Below are positions 27,000 to 35,168 of a stretch of DNA of 57,519 nt, in pieces. This stretch comes from Spirochaetales bacterium. GTDB lineage: Bacteria > Spirochaetota > Spirochaetia > SZUA-6 > RPPD01. The notes below the pieces were generated by a model. It ran no database searches. It saw nothing but the letters and a program-made list of their open reading frames with translations, and had not been told where the DNA came from. Where the stretch lies: positions 1 to 57,519 of the forward strand of contig JAFGGG010000046.1 of assembly GCA_016930675.1 (NCBI GenBank), read 5' to 3'. Numbering within the stretch: the stretch's first letter is position 1; each line of letters begins with the position of its first letter. The position numbers were made by a program, and so were the translations under genes.

Positions 27000-27622
27000 C
27001 TAGGCAAAGGCTACAACTCTGTCACGACCGACGATAAGATCATTACTGCCGCATTTGGGACAGTTTCTGTTTTTAAATTGTTCGGACTTTTCCGCGGTAA
27101 ATCCGCATGATCGCGTAATGAAGCCACACCGAAACTGGCAGTGACCATCAATATTTGACCTTCATATTCAATATGTTTGTTTTTAATTTTACTCCTCAAT
27201 ATTTCTGCCACCTTAAGCGCGTTTTTAAGATTAGTCTCGGGAAGGGTGATAATAAATTCATCCCCGCCGTAACACGCCGGAAGATCATAATTACGCAGAT
27301 TGGATTTCAATAATCTTCCTATACTTGACAGCATCTTATCATGGAACACATCACCTTTCATGTGAGGCATATTGTAATCACAGATAATCAGGTCGGGTGT
27401 GTATTCATACAGCGCTTCCAGTCCCTGTCTTCCGTTTGCTGCCTGTATGAAATTTTTATAGGAATTGTTGATCAGATATCTGATTATTACTTTACGAATA
27501 TTCTTATCATCTTCTACAATAAGGATTTTACCTTTTTTATAATCGAATTCATCTTCCTTGTTTACTTCCTTCAAATAGTCGAATAAGAAGCCGATAGTAT
27601 GTGTTTTTTTCTTTTTACTCAT
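27000..27622 (-). pseudogene. Decayed response regulator-GGDEF gene (internal deletion and frameshift)
   Basis: From ATG 27622 (GGAG 10 nt upstream) the frame gives a receiver start (ILIVEDDKN; phospho-Asp in LIICDYNMPHMKG). It then jumps directly into the second half of a GGDEF domain: LSSIGRLLKSNLRNYD, YGGDEFIITLPET, LMVTASFGVASLRD. The second half of the receiver and the first half of the GGDEF domain, with its metal-binding Asp, are missing. After FGVASLRDH the frame loses family character and stops at 27011. The alternate frame stays open to TAG at 27000 and ends VGRDRVVAFA, like a GGDEF C-terminus, preceded by a CPKCG cluster. Two lesions make an active diguanylate cyclase unlikely. Confidence 0.6.
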
Positions 27623-27826
27623 CTCTATACCACTCCAGCAGAGAGGTGCCACCTCTACAAATTATAATCAATTCAATTAATGTTTTAGTCGCTATTTTAA
27701 ACTGTTTTTCTGAAATGTACTTTGAGGAAATTAACTACAGGTATCGTAATGTACCTTAATCCGTTATATCACCTTAAAATACTTGCTTATGAAAAGAAAA
27801 AATCTTTTTATTTAATAAAAATCTGC

Positions 27827-27855
27827 TTGACGTTTTTAATTTCATGTGATATATT
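27827..27855 (+). promoter_or_regulatory. Extended -10 promoter for a leaderless marR mRNA
   Basis: TTGACG 27827-27832, 17-nt spacer, TGA then TATATT 27850-27855. The start ATG at 27863 begins 8 nt after the last base of the -10 box, with no ribosome site. This rules out the longer frame starting at 27722. Confidence 0.65.
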
Positions 27856-27862
27856 TTTAATT

Positions 27863-28375
27863 ATGATTGTTTCAAATAATAATATTTCATATGAAAACGC
27901 CTGGCAGGCCTTAAAAAGCATCAGCCAGCCTGCCATGCTGATTGTGGCCATAATCCATCTGGGCAAACTGTTATTCGAACTAGGCGAAAAACAGGTGTTC
28001 GGTCCGCTCGGTATCGGAGGACATGAGTTTGAAGCGCTTTTCAATATCATCCATCATGAAAAGCCCACACCCACCCTGCTCTCTCAGTACTCACTCATGC
28101 CTCCGGCAAAGATTACCAGGGTACTGGACAAGCTGGAACAGAGGGGAGCTATTCTCCGTAATCCCATTAAAGGCGACAGACGCTCATACAGCCTGGCTAT
28201 AACGGAAAAAGGCAGAGAGTTGTTTAAACAGGCCATCGAAAGATTCAAACAATCCGGCCAAAACCTGAGCGATGAGGTGGGTTCTGAAAACATCAAGCAG
28301 TTAAGCCGGATTATCATCAGTATAATCGAAAATTTAGGAGTGACACAAAATGAAGACACTAACATTCCTGGGTAG
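27863..28375 (+). CDS. MarR-family transcriptional regulator
   Basis: DNA-binding regulator of 170 residues. A winged-helix domain at about 70-130 shows LLSQYSLMPPAKITRVLDKLEQRGAILRNP, the usual helix-turn-helix, then the wing GDRRSYSLAITEKGRELF. The frame is open from 27722, but a promoter with TATATT at 27850 lies inside that extension, so the start is placed at ATG 27863. It overlaps the downstream flavoprotein gene by 26 nt and probably controls it. MarR proteins commonly sense small aromatic or oxidative ligands; the ligand here is unknown. Confidence 0.85.
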   Translation: MIVSNNNISYENAWQALKSISQPAMLIVAIIHLGKLLFELGEKQVFGPLGIGGHEFEALFNIIHHEKPTPTLLSQYSLMPPAKITRVLDKLEQRGAILRNPIKGDRRSYSLAITEKGRELFKQAIERFKQSGQNLSDEVGSENIKQLSRIIISIIENLGVTQNEDTNIPG

Positions 28376-30092
28376 CCCCCGAGGTAAAAAATCTTCATCA
28401 TATCACGTGGCACAGCATTTTATAACCGGCTTGAAAAATGCCGGCTGTCACACGGAAGAGATCCTTGTCCGGGATCTTTCAATTAATCCCTGCCGCGGTT
28501 GTTTTACCTGTTGGACAAAAACACCCGGCCGCTGTATCCACAGAGATGATATGGGGGGCATTTTAGAGAAAATAGTTTCAGCACAGCTTATTGTCTACGC
28601 TTTTCCGCTTTACTATTACAACATGCCGGGAATTGTTAAGAATTTATTGGACAGGCAAATTCCATTGGTAAAACCGGAACTGATTGAACGTAATGGAGTT
28701 ACGGGGCACCCCCCCAGAAATCCGGAGTGGCGTAACAAGGTATTTCTTATTTCTGTGGCCGGTTTTCCCGAACGCTCTCATTTCGATGCACTGGTAAGCG
28801 CATTTGAAAAAAGCTTTAAATCAGAGCATAATAAATTTATTGGCAACATCCTTATCGGCGGTGCCGAACCCCTCCACATAGAGGAAATGCAGGCCACTTA
28901 TTCGGCTTTCTATAAACTTGTGGAACAGGCAGGTTTCGAAGTGGGTAAGAACGGTACTATGAGTGATAAGACTAATAAGGAAATAATAGCACGCACTGCA
29001 TATACCAAAAAGGCTGTCGAGGAGTTCCGTAAAATGGGCAATCAATATTGGAAAAGTTTTGAACCGGTTTCGAGGAAGCCAATTAAAATAAACAATAACA
29101 CCAAAGAGCTAAAACTCAATTCCGGGGGTATTAAATCATTTCTGGCAGGCATGGCCATGCAGTACAAACCCGCAGGCGTACCGGATTTTGAAGGCAGTGT
29201 TCAGTTTAAGCTTGATGACTCACCTTATTTCCTGGCCATAAAAGACAATGTCTGCAAGGCCTATAAAGGACAAATCGATAACCCGACAACAGTCATAACC
29301 ACCACGGAAAACACATGGATAGATATAGCCACCGGGAAATTAAACGGACAGCAGGCGGTTATGGACGGAAAAATGAAAATAGACGGAGAGTTGGGTCTGG
29401 TCATGAAAATGGGAGAGTTGTTCGGCGGAAATAACAATCACGACCAGGATGAAAATACTTCTCCTGTGGAAAGCGGCGACAAAAGTCCCCAGGATCACAT
29501 TCAGCAGCACAGAGGACCGATCAAAATTCCCGGCATGCTCTGGCTCAATGTTATGTTCATCCCCTGGATTATAAAATGGATCTGGGGCGGCTTAAGCACA
29601 AGCGCTGTTCCTTTATTAACCTCGGCCGGCTTGGCTCTGGTCATTTTTATTTATCATATTGTGAGCAATCGACCTACACTGTTCGAGATCGGTACCGTGG
29701 TATACCTGACGCTTGCAGCTGTATTTAAAATTTTTAACATTCAATTATATGTAAGCGCTATATTTTTCTTCGACAATCTATTCTTAAGCGCACTCTGGCT
29801 AGGCTCTTTGATGACTGCCTTTACTCTTACCGGCGAGTATTCACGTTACAATCTGCCCAAACCCCTCTGGCATAGTCACGCGTTTATAAAAACCAACCAG
29901 ATCATCTGCGGCGTGTGGGGTCTTTACTTCATGCTTTGTGCCCTATTGGGGTTTCTCTCATTCAACGGTGTAGGCCACGAATTATTCTGGCGCGTGCTAA
30001 GTTACGTCATGCTTGTGCCTCTATTTATCTTTACCAGTGTATTTCAGAACTGGTATCCGAAAAAAATTATGACACAGAATGTGTCAGCATAA
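28350..30092 (+). CDS. Flavodoxin-like reductase fused to an SCP2-type domain and membrane helices
   Basis: Protein of 580 residues in three parts. Residues 1-220: NAD(P)H-dependent FMN reductase fold, with TFLGSPRGKKSSSYHVAQ as flavin-phosphate loop and a Cys group INPCRGCFTCWTKTPGRCIH, typical of iron-sulfur flavoprotein relatives. Residues about 255-365: an SCP2 sterol-carrier-like domain (GSVQFKLDDSPYFLAIKDNVCKAYKG, DNPTTVITTTENTWIDIATGKLNGQQAVMDGKMKIDGELGL). Residues about 400-570: four to five membrane helices. SCP2 domains bind lipids in a hydrophobic tunnel, so a membrane-bound enzyme acting on a lipid or quinone is a reasonable guess. AGGAG precedes the ATG, and the start overlaps the MarR gene. 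Confidence 0.85.
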   Translation: MKTLTFLGSPRGKKSSSYHVAQHFITGLKNAGCHTEEILVRDLSINPCRGCFTCWTKTPGRCIHRDDMGGILEKIVSAQLIVYAFPLYYYNMPGIVKNLLDRQIPLVKPELIERNGVTGHPPRNPEWRNKVFLISVAGFPERSHFDALVSAFEKSFKSEHNKFIGNILIGGAEPLHIEEMQATYSAFYKLVEQAGFEVGKNGTMSDKTNKEIIARTAYTKKAVEEFRKMGNQYWKSFEPVSRKPIKINNNTKELKLNSGGIKSFLAGMAMQYKPAGVPDFEGSVQFKLDDSPYFLAIKDNVCKAYKGQIDNPTTVITTTENTWIDIATGKLNGQQAVMDGKMKIDGELGLVMKMGELFGGNNNHDQDENTSPVESGDKSPQDHIQQHRGPIKIPGMLWLNVMFIPWIIKWIWGGLSTSAVPLLTSAGLALVIFIYHIVSNRPTLFEIGTVVYLTLAAVFKIFNIQLYVSAIFFFDNLFLSALWLGSLMTAFTLTGEYSRYNLPKPLWHSHAFIKTNQIICGVWGLYFMLCALLGFLSFNGVGHELFWRVLSYVMLVPLFIFTSVFQNWYPKKIMTQNVSA

Positions 30093-30115
30093 TAAATATG
30101 TATTAGGAGAAACAA

Positions 30116-31846
30116 ATTCAAAAGCAGTATGAAAAAATATTAAGCAAAGCGTGGAAACAAAAAATAGAAAATATTAATATCTGCTATGTTCAGGGCTCAT
30201 CATATGAAATGGGTTATCAACACGGCACGCTGTTAAAACAAGAAATCCGCAGCGGGGCTTTGCCCTTTTACGCCAATCCCATAAACGGCAGGCGTAAGAA
30301 TACGTCATTAAAGGACAGGCTGTTCGCACTTTATTTACATCACGAAATTTGTGGTCCTGCCAAAAAGTCTCAGCCCCAGGAGATGATAGATCATATGAAA
30401 GGAATGGCGGACGGCAGCGGCCTGCCCTTTTCAGTCATATTCAGGGCGTACCACCACCCCAGCGTGGGGTTGGTTCTCGTTCCCAAACTTATAAAACAGC
30501 TGACCAAAGGATTTAAAAAAACAGGCATCTCGTTAAACGCCTGCAGCTCTTTTGCCGTGAAAGACGACGTTACCGCGAGCAAAAAGCTTATAATCGGCAG
30601 AAACATGGACTATGCCGGCATCGAGAGTTTCCCAGCCAACCAGACAGTCTGCTTCTATCATCCGTATGACGGTTATAAGTATGTGGAAATAACCACGGCC
30701 GGACTGTGTTCGCCCACAGGCATGAATGAAAAGGGTCTTGTGCTCTGCGGACACAATCTGTTTTTGGATAGTGTTCAGGCGTGCGGCTGGGGATTTTTAA
30801 GCATGAGCACCATGATATTGCGCAAAGCGTGTAACATCGAGCAGGCAGTTTCGCTTATAAAATCCAACAAGCGGGGCTTTTGCGGGGCCCTGCTTCTGGC
30901 GGAAAGCAAAACAAAAAAGGCAGTGGTTGTAGAGTTCAATTCGCAGCAGGCGGCCGTTAGAAGCATGGAACAGGGCAACCTGGTATTAACAAATATCGCC
31001 TTAACCGCAGAAATGCAAAAAGTCGATTTTCTGCACAACCTGCATATTAATGAATCCGCCAAAACTCGTTATCTGCGCCTGCAGCAGCTCATCCACGCGC
31101 ACAAGGGCGCCATTGACCCTGAAACAGCCGCCTGCTTTTTAGGCGATCATATCCACTTTACGACAGGAACCGAGCGTAGCGTGTCTGGGATCATTGCCGC
31201 GCCCAACAATATCAACAGCGTGGTGTTTTTACCCGAACGGTTTAAATTCTGGGTTGCTTCAGGACCTGTGCCCGCGAGCAATAATCACTACATTGGATTT
31301 GACTTCTGGTCTATCTATGAAAAAAACATAGACTCTCGGCATACCCGCAGGCTGAAAGGCTACTGCTTTCAACACGCTTATAAACTCCAAGCCATGAACA
31401 TATACCGTGAAGCACATATTTTGCATGAAGAAAAACCATACAAAAAAGACAGAATAAAAGTATTATTATTCAAAGCCTTAAAAACAGATAATACGGAGAT
31501 TCTATTTTACCATATCCTCTGTAAAATGCTTATTCATGAAGGAAATCATAAAAAGGCCCTTTCCGTTATCCAAAACACACAAGAGCAGAAACAGTCGCTT
31601 AATGAAGAAACACACAGCTTATTGCTGCTGGGTATTTGTCACGATCTATTGGGCAGGCGCCGAAAGGCATTGACATGTTATCAACGTATTCTCGACTTGG
31701 CAAAAAATAGAAGCACCGAACAGTTCGCCGTCAATAAGCTTGTGTTTGCCTGCGCAGAGAAGTATATACAGCGTGCGTTTACAAAAAATAACACAACAGA
31801 CAGATCCGTTGAAGTCAGCTTTTCCCAAAGCTCGGGCATGGAATAA
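30116..31846 (+). CDS. C45-family acyltransferase/hydrolase with TPR tail, likely ATT start
   Basis: Protein of 576 residues from ATT 30116. The conserved N-terminal block of C45 enzymes (VQGSSYEMGYQHGTLLKQEI) begins upstream of the first ATG (30209) and the frame is open back to the TAG at 30104-30106. AGGAG at 30105-30109 lies 6 nt before ATT, so ATT is the best start unless a base is misread. Cys143 (NACSSFAV) is the expected N-terminal nucleophile after autocleavage, and GRNMDY and GMNEKGL follow as in the family. Residues about 450-560 look TPR-like. C45 relatives include acyl-CoA:6-aminopenicillanate acyltransferase; substrate unknown. It follows the flavoprotein gene by 23 bp. Confidence 0.75.
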   Translation: MQKQYEKILSKAWKQKIENINICYVQGSSYEMGYQHGTLLKQEIRSGALPFYANPINGRRKNTSLKDRLFALYLHHEICGPAKKSQPQEMIDHMKGMADGSGLPFSVIFRAYHHPSVGLVLVPKLIKQLTKGFKKTGISLNACSSFAVKDDVTASKKLIIGRNMDYAGIESFPANQTVCFYHPYDGYKYVEITTAGLCSPTGMNEKGLVLCGHNLFLDSVQACGWGFLSMSTMILRKACNIEQAVSLIKSNKRGFCGALLLAESKTKKAVVVEFNSQQAAVRSMEQGNLVLTNIALTAEMQKVDFLHNLHINESAKTRYLRLQQLIHAHKGAIDPETAACFLGDHIHFTTGTERSVSGIIAAPNNINSVVFLPERFKFWVASGPVPASNNHYIGFDFWSIYEKNIDSRHTRRLKGYCFQHAYKLQAMNIYREAHILHEEKPYKKDRIKVLLFKALKTDNTEILFYHILCKMLIHEGNHKKALSVIQNTQEQKQSLNEETHSLLLLGICHDLLGRRRKALTCYQRILDLAKNRSTEQFAVNKLVFACAEKYIQRAFTKNNTTDRSVEVSFSQSSGME

Positions 31847-31935
31847 TTACAAGATATAATATACTTATGGCTTGCTGCTGTATTTTACCATTTTAAGATT
31901 AATAGATTATATCTTCGCAAGGAAGGAATTCCTCA

Positions 31936-32451
31936 TTACAATTCTTTCTCATATAAGGATAATTCTTCATTATCTACTACTACTGTCCCCACATTATTAA
32001 ATCCAAGCAACTCATAATAGCCGCGAAGTACAAGTGAATTCATTCCACAGTTGAGTCTTACATAGTTTTTATTCTTTTTTCTGCAATACTCTTCAATCCA
32101 TTCTAAGATTGACTTTCCCACATTCTTAGCATGTAAGGTGCTGAGCCTTGTTAAATAGTGAACATATCCGGCCTCATCGTTTCTCTCTCCCCATAACAGT
32201 TTATCCTCCGATTGCAGTCTAAAACAACCGATCACTTTATTTTCATATTTAACCAGGTAAAATTCATTATTATTAAGACTGTTTTTTATCCGCTTCTTAA
32301 ACTCCTCAGAAGGATCATGCCAGTCCTGACAGTAATTTATGCCTTCTCCCTCAAGCCATTCAGCGGCATTTTTTAATACATAAAATACGGAATGAATATC
32401 TTGTTCTTTTGCAGTAATAATTGTCAGATCTTTTTTATTTATGGTAATCAT
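31936..32451 (-). CDS. GNAT-family N-acetyltransferase
   Basis: Protein of 171 residues with the GNAT layout: strand NNNEFYLVKYENKVIGCFRL, then VHYLTRLSTLHAKNVGKSILEWIEE, which carries the acetyl-CoA pyrophosphate loop in a diverged form (A-K-N-V-G-K in place of Q-x-x-G-x-G/A), and a final YYELLGFNNVGTV. It transfers an acyl group from acyl-CoA to an amine of an unknown acceptor. The ATG at 32451 has no clear ribosome site. The next gene upstream, a zinc-ribbon protein, is 46 bp away on the same strand. Confidence 0.85.
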   Translation of the reverse strand: MITINKKDLTIITAKEQDIHSVFYVLKNAAEWLEGEGINYCQDWHDPSEEFKKRIKNSLNNNEFYLVKYENKVIGCFRLQSEDKLLWGERNDEAGYVHYLTRLSTLHAKNVGKSILEWIEEYCRKKNKNYVRLNCGMNSLVLRGYYELLGFNNVGTVVVDNEELSLYEKEL

Positions 32452-32497
32452 AGACAGCCTGCTATTAGGTAGATTCAGTATTTTAGAATAGCAATTA

Positions 32498-32887
32498 TTA
32501 TTTCTTTATAATTATTCTTTTAATATAATCCAAGATTGTCTCTTGTTTAAAGTCCGTGAACTCGCCCGCATCAAAAAAAACTCCGTGACATGTATCACAG
32601 TATTCATAAATAATATGTTTCTGCCGGACATCCGCTTTTCTTGTCAGCGGAGTCAGACATTTCGGGCAGTTAACCTGCTTTTTTTTATTATATGCTTTTC
32701 CCGTCTCCTTGTCGCCGCTGTCCACAGATTCGGAACCGGGTTTTGCTTTCAGTTCATCCTTTTCAAACGCATCGAACCAGATGCCCTTGCACTTTTTACA
32801 GCGTTCGATTTTAACGCCTTCATATTCCACTTTTTCCATCTCTGAATCACATTTCGGACATCGCAGCTTCTCGATTTTCTCATACAT
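32498..32887 (-). CDS. Double zinc-ribbon (zf-TFIIB type) protein
   Basis: Protein of 129 residues with two zf-TFIIB-like ribbons. The first is LRCPKCDSEMEKVEYEGVKIERCKKCKGIWFD (residues about 8-40). The second is NCPKCLTPLTRKADV then YEYCDTCHGVFFDAGEF (about 73-116). Each has two CxxC knuckles and the following (I/V)(W/F)FD mark. They are joined by a charged linker. Small proteins of this kind are widespread and unassigned; zinc binding is the only safe prediction. GGGAG-type ribosome site upstream of ATG 32887. Confidence 0.85.
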   Translation of the reverse strand: MYEKIEKLRCPKCDSEMEKVEYEGVKIERCKKCKGIWFDAFEKDELKAKPGSESVDSGDKETGKAYNKKKQVNCPKCLTPLTRKADVRQKHIIYEYCDTCHGVFFDAGEFTDFKQETILDYIKRIIIKK

Positions 32888-32979
32888 GATGACACTCTCC
32901 CTCGAGGCAGTATTACTTATTTCTCTCTTTAAAGTATATAGAAAAAAAAATGGAAAACAAGCGGAAACAGGAAGAGGGT

Positions 32980-33014
32980 AAAAAAAATCGCCACCGGCAG
33001 GAGCCGGCAGCGAT
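32980..33014 (-). terminator. Rho-independent terminator of the YYTK lipoprotein gene
   Basis: On the minus strand ATCGC-TG-CCGGC-TCCT-GCCGG-TG-GCGAT forms a stem with one internal mismatch pair of bases, followed directly by eight T. It lies about 46 nt after the stop at 33060. Confidence 0.85.
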
Positions 33015-33059
33015 CAACACGCTGTAATTTTAATGATCCAATCCCCCCAGGACCTATGA

Positions 33060-33944
33060 TTAGTTGGTTACGCTGTCTATCGTCTCTACATATAAATAGC
33101 GACTATGTTGAAGCATTGATTGTGTGGGAGACCCAGGATTTGAGGACTTTACCTGGATTTTAACAGTATGACTGCCTGCCTCCAGATATTGAATTCGGGT
33201 CATTGCCCACGGTACATCAATATAGAGTTTAACAAAAGATTCGGGATCGGGATCCATTGAATCTCCCATAATGCTGGCATAAACTCCGTTGTAAGCGTTG
33301 CCGTCTATTACATAACGAAAGCTTACTGCGCCTCGGCTGCAATCCCTTAGTACAGACATGTGAACCGAACCAAAAGCCGTAATTTTCACCCTTTTACGTG
33401 AGGACAGGTTGAATGTTGTGCTTAGATATGGAATATCAACCCAATCCTCCTGGTCGCCAAATTGAAATTGGACTCCGCTTGATGAATAAGCCAAATATCC
33501 ATATGAATTCGCAGCAAACAGATTATCTACTTCGTATTTTGTATAATAAGAACTTAAATCAGGTGAACTGCCGGAAATCAGATTATCAACCTCGACCTTT
33601 GTGTAATAAGCGCTTAAGTCCGTCGAACTGCCGGCAAGCAGGTCGTCCACCTCGGCCTTTGTATAATAATCGTTAAGATTTATCTCATTACCCGACAGTT
33701 CCGCGATCAAATCATTTACCTCTTCTTTGGTATAATAAGTCCCCAGCCCTGCCAGAACACCATCGATCAGGCCGTCGACCTCTTCCTTTGTGTAATAATC
33801 ACTCATGTCGGTCTCGGCACCGGCACCGCCGTGCTTATCGTTCAAACCAGGCGGTGCACAGGAGATTGCGCTTGCAATGAGAATTAAAATCATGAAAATA
33901 TAAAAAAACATTGCCACACTGTTATTTTTTTTACCAGTTTTCAT
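33060..33944 (-). CDS. Lipoprotein with five YYTK-EVD repeats
   Basis: Lipoprotein of 294 residues, lipobox AISC (Cys29). Residues 50-145 hold five copies of YYTK-(E/A/V/Y)-EV(D/N)-x-L(I/L/F) starting at 50, 70, 93, 113 and 133, spaced 20-23 residues by linkers such as SGSSPDLS. The same short repeat is known from phage tail fibres and virion-associated proteins, where it precedes receptor-binding domains. Residues 150-294 form a separate beta-rich domain (VQFQFGDQEDWVDIPYLS ... SHTVKIQVKSS). The structure suggests a stalk on the cell surface carrying a head domain. AAAGGAGA precedes the ATG; a promoter is at 34003-34029 and a terminator at 32980-33014, so it is a single-gene unit. Confidence 0.75.
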   Translation of the reverse strand: MKTGKKNNSVAMFFYIFMILILIASAISCAPPGLNDKHGGAGAETDMSDYYTKEEVDGLIDGVLAGLGTYYTKEEVNDLIAELSGNEINLNDYYTKAEVDDLLAGSSTDLSAYYTKVEVDNLISGSSPDLSSYYTKYEVDNLFAANSYGYLAYSSSGVQFQFGDQEDWVDIPYLSTTFNLSSRKRVKITAFGSVHMSVLRDCSRGAVSFRYVIDGNAYNGVYASIMGDSMDPDPESFVKLYIDVPWAMTRIQYLEAGSHTVKIQVKSSNPGSPTQSMLQHSRYLYVETIDSVTN

Positions 33945-34261
33945 ATGATGATTCTCCTTTCAAATGATCCATACGGATCATATCAATTATTTACATGTTA
34001 ACATTATACTCATCCATTAGGTTTCACAATCATACTTTAGTATGAATAGACTCATTCCTTGGTGTGGTATGGAATGTAAATACCCGTATTGGGGAAACAG
34101 TCAACAGAGAAAAAATCGCATGGCGAGTGTATAAAGAGCACATTTCTCCTGTGTTTCCTTACAGCATAAGCAGCAGCACTTACACTATTTTTTAAAATAC
34201 AGCGAACGATATGGAAAGTTTAATTATTATTCAGGAAATATCGCGAAAAGGCCCGCACGCA
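33945..34261. other. 317-bp gene-free stretch
   Basis: Apart from the promoter and palindrome at 34003-34045 I find no established gene. On the plus strand a 49-codon frame runs from 34046 to the TAA at 34195 (it includes GVVWNVNTRIGETVNREKIAW), with no ATG and no ribosome site; it may be a remnant, but I cannot name it. Confidence 0.4.
34003..34045 (-). promoter_or_regulatory. Promoter with upstream palindrome for the YYTK lipoprotein gene
   Basis: On the minus strand TTGTGA (34029-34024), 15-nt spacer, TATAAT (34008-34003), about 58 nt before ATG 33944. Just upstream of the -35 box is TCATACTTTAGTATGA (34030-34045), 7-bp arms around TT. The same 16-mer lies at 47842-47857 upstream of an OmpA-family gene. 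Its place next to the -35 box fits an activator site. Confidence 0.5.
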
Positions 34262-34840
34262 TCAATCTTTTAACAAATCTATTATATCTGTTATTTTCCC
34301 GGTGAGGTCGTATGTTAATTTCTGTGAACCAACAAGCACAACAAGATGTATGTTATATTCCCTGCCCACTAAATCCACCAGTTCATTTTGCTCCCTATAG
34401 TCAATATCTTCTCCGATAATATATATCTGCTCGGTTGTTTGATGATGAGTCGCATACATTTCAGTTTTCCATTCATGAACTTGTTTTCTATTTTTAATTG
34501 CCTCGATTGGTGTGATAAAATCAACATGTGTTTGCTTTGATTTTATTATAGTCTGAGGATTTATAATAGTTCCATCTTCTGTAAACTTAACTCCTGAATG
34601 TATTATATCATATGAGGCCCCGGTCACATCCACATAGAGACATTTATCCCAGAGGATTTCCATGTCTTTATTTGTTTTGTTGGTTATCTTGAGATCTACC
34701 TGCAAGGGATCCAAGTGCTTTTCCACAATAATACTGTTATCTTCAAATACATTATCCCCTCCGCTGTCAACAGCGGCATAAAACGTGCCGCAACCTGTTA
34801 AACAGACAGCTATGAAAATAAAAGGTATTAATCTTTTCAT
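34262..34840 (-). CDS. Small lipoprotein of unknown function
   Basis: Lipoprotein of 192 residues, lipobox LTGC (Cys near 17) after a short hydrophobic signal (MKRLIPFIFIAVCLTGC). The mature part is beta-rich: DLKITNKTNKDMEILWDKCLYVDVTG resembles domains found in small envelope lipoproteins that contact other proteins, and the C-terminal end (NIHLVVLVGSQKLTYDLTGKI) has a further pair of strands. No named family is recognised. The start at 34840 is supported by GGAG; the longer frame begins at 34867 without a ribosome site. Confidence 0.65.
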   Translation of the reverse strand: MKRLIPFIFIAVCLTGCGTFYAAVDSGGDNVFEDNSIIVEKHLDPLQVDLKITNKTNKDMEILWDKCLYVDVTGASYDIIHSGVKFTEDGTIINPQTIIKSKQTHVDFITPIEAIKNRKQVHEWKTEMYATHHQTTEQIYIIGEDIDYREQNELVDLVGREYNIHLVVLVGSQKLTYDLTGKITDIIDLLKD

Positions 34841-35168
34841 GTTAACTCCACGTTGGTTATTTAACAATTATTATACTACGAGGAATCTGATTTTTCAAAT
34901 TAATACTGTACGATTTATCAGGCAGGATGGACTCAAGTAGAGACAATGAAACGAGATGAGGTTATAGTTACAAATTCTATATTTCTCTGCTTTGAGATCA
35001 TACCTGCCAATAAGCAGCAAATAATCGTTTAGCGCTCTAGTGATAATCATAAAACAGGTTATATCTTCATGCCGACTCAAATCATCCGGCAAGACATCAA
35101 CAATAAAAAACCGGTAAATGCGGATTGCGGTATATTTTCCTCTGCATGCAATAAGACTTTTACACCCT
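34841..35168. other. 328-bp gene-free stretch downstream of the M16 gene
   Basis: AT-rich spacer. A minus-strand frame of 108 codons (34895-35221) begins inside the end of the M16-like gene and contains protein-like segments (FFIVDVLPDDLSRHEDITC), but it has no own ribosome site and no family resemblance, so I do not call it a gene. No hairpin terminator seen. Confidence 0.4.

Noticed and set aside
15593..27656. 12-mer AGAGGTGCCACC at 15593 and 27642
   Set aside because: Two copies only, in unrelated positions. The second is part of a 7-bp palindrome (27642-27656), the first is not. It may be chance.
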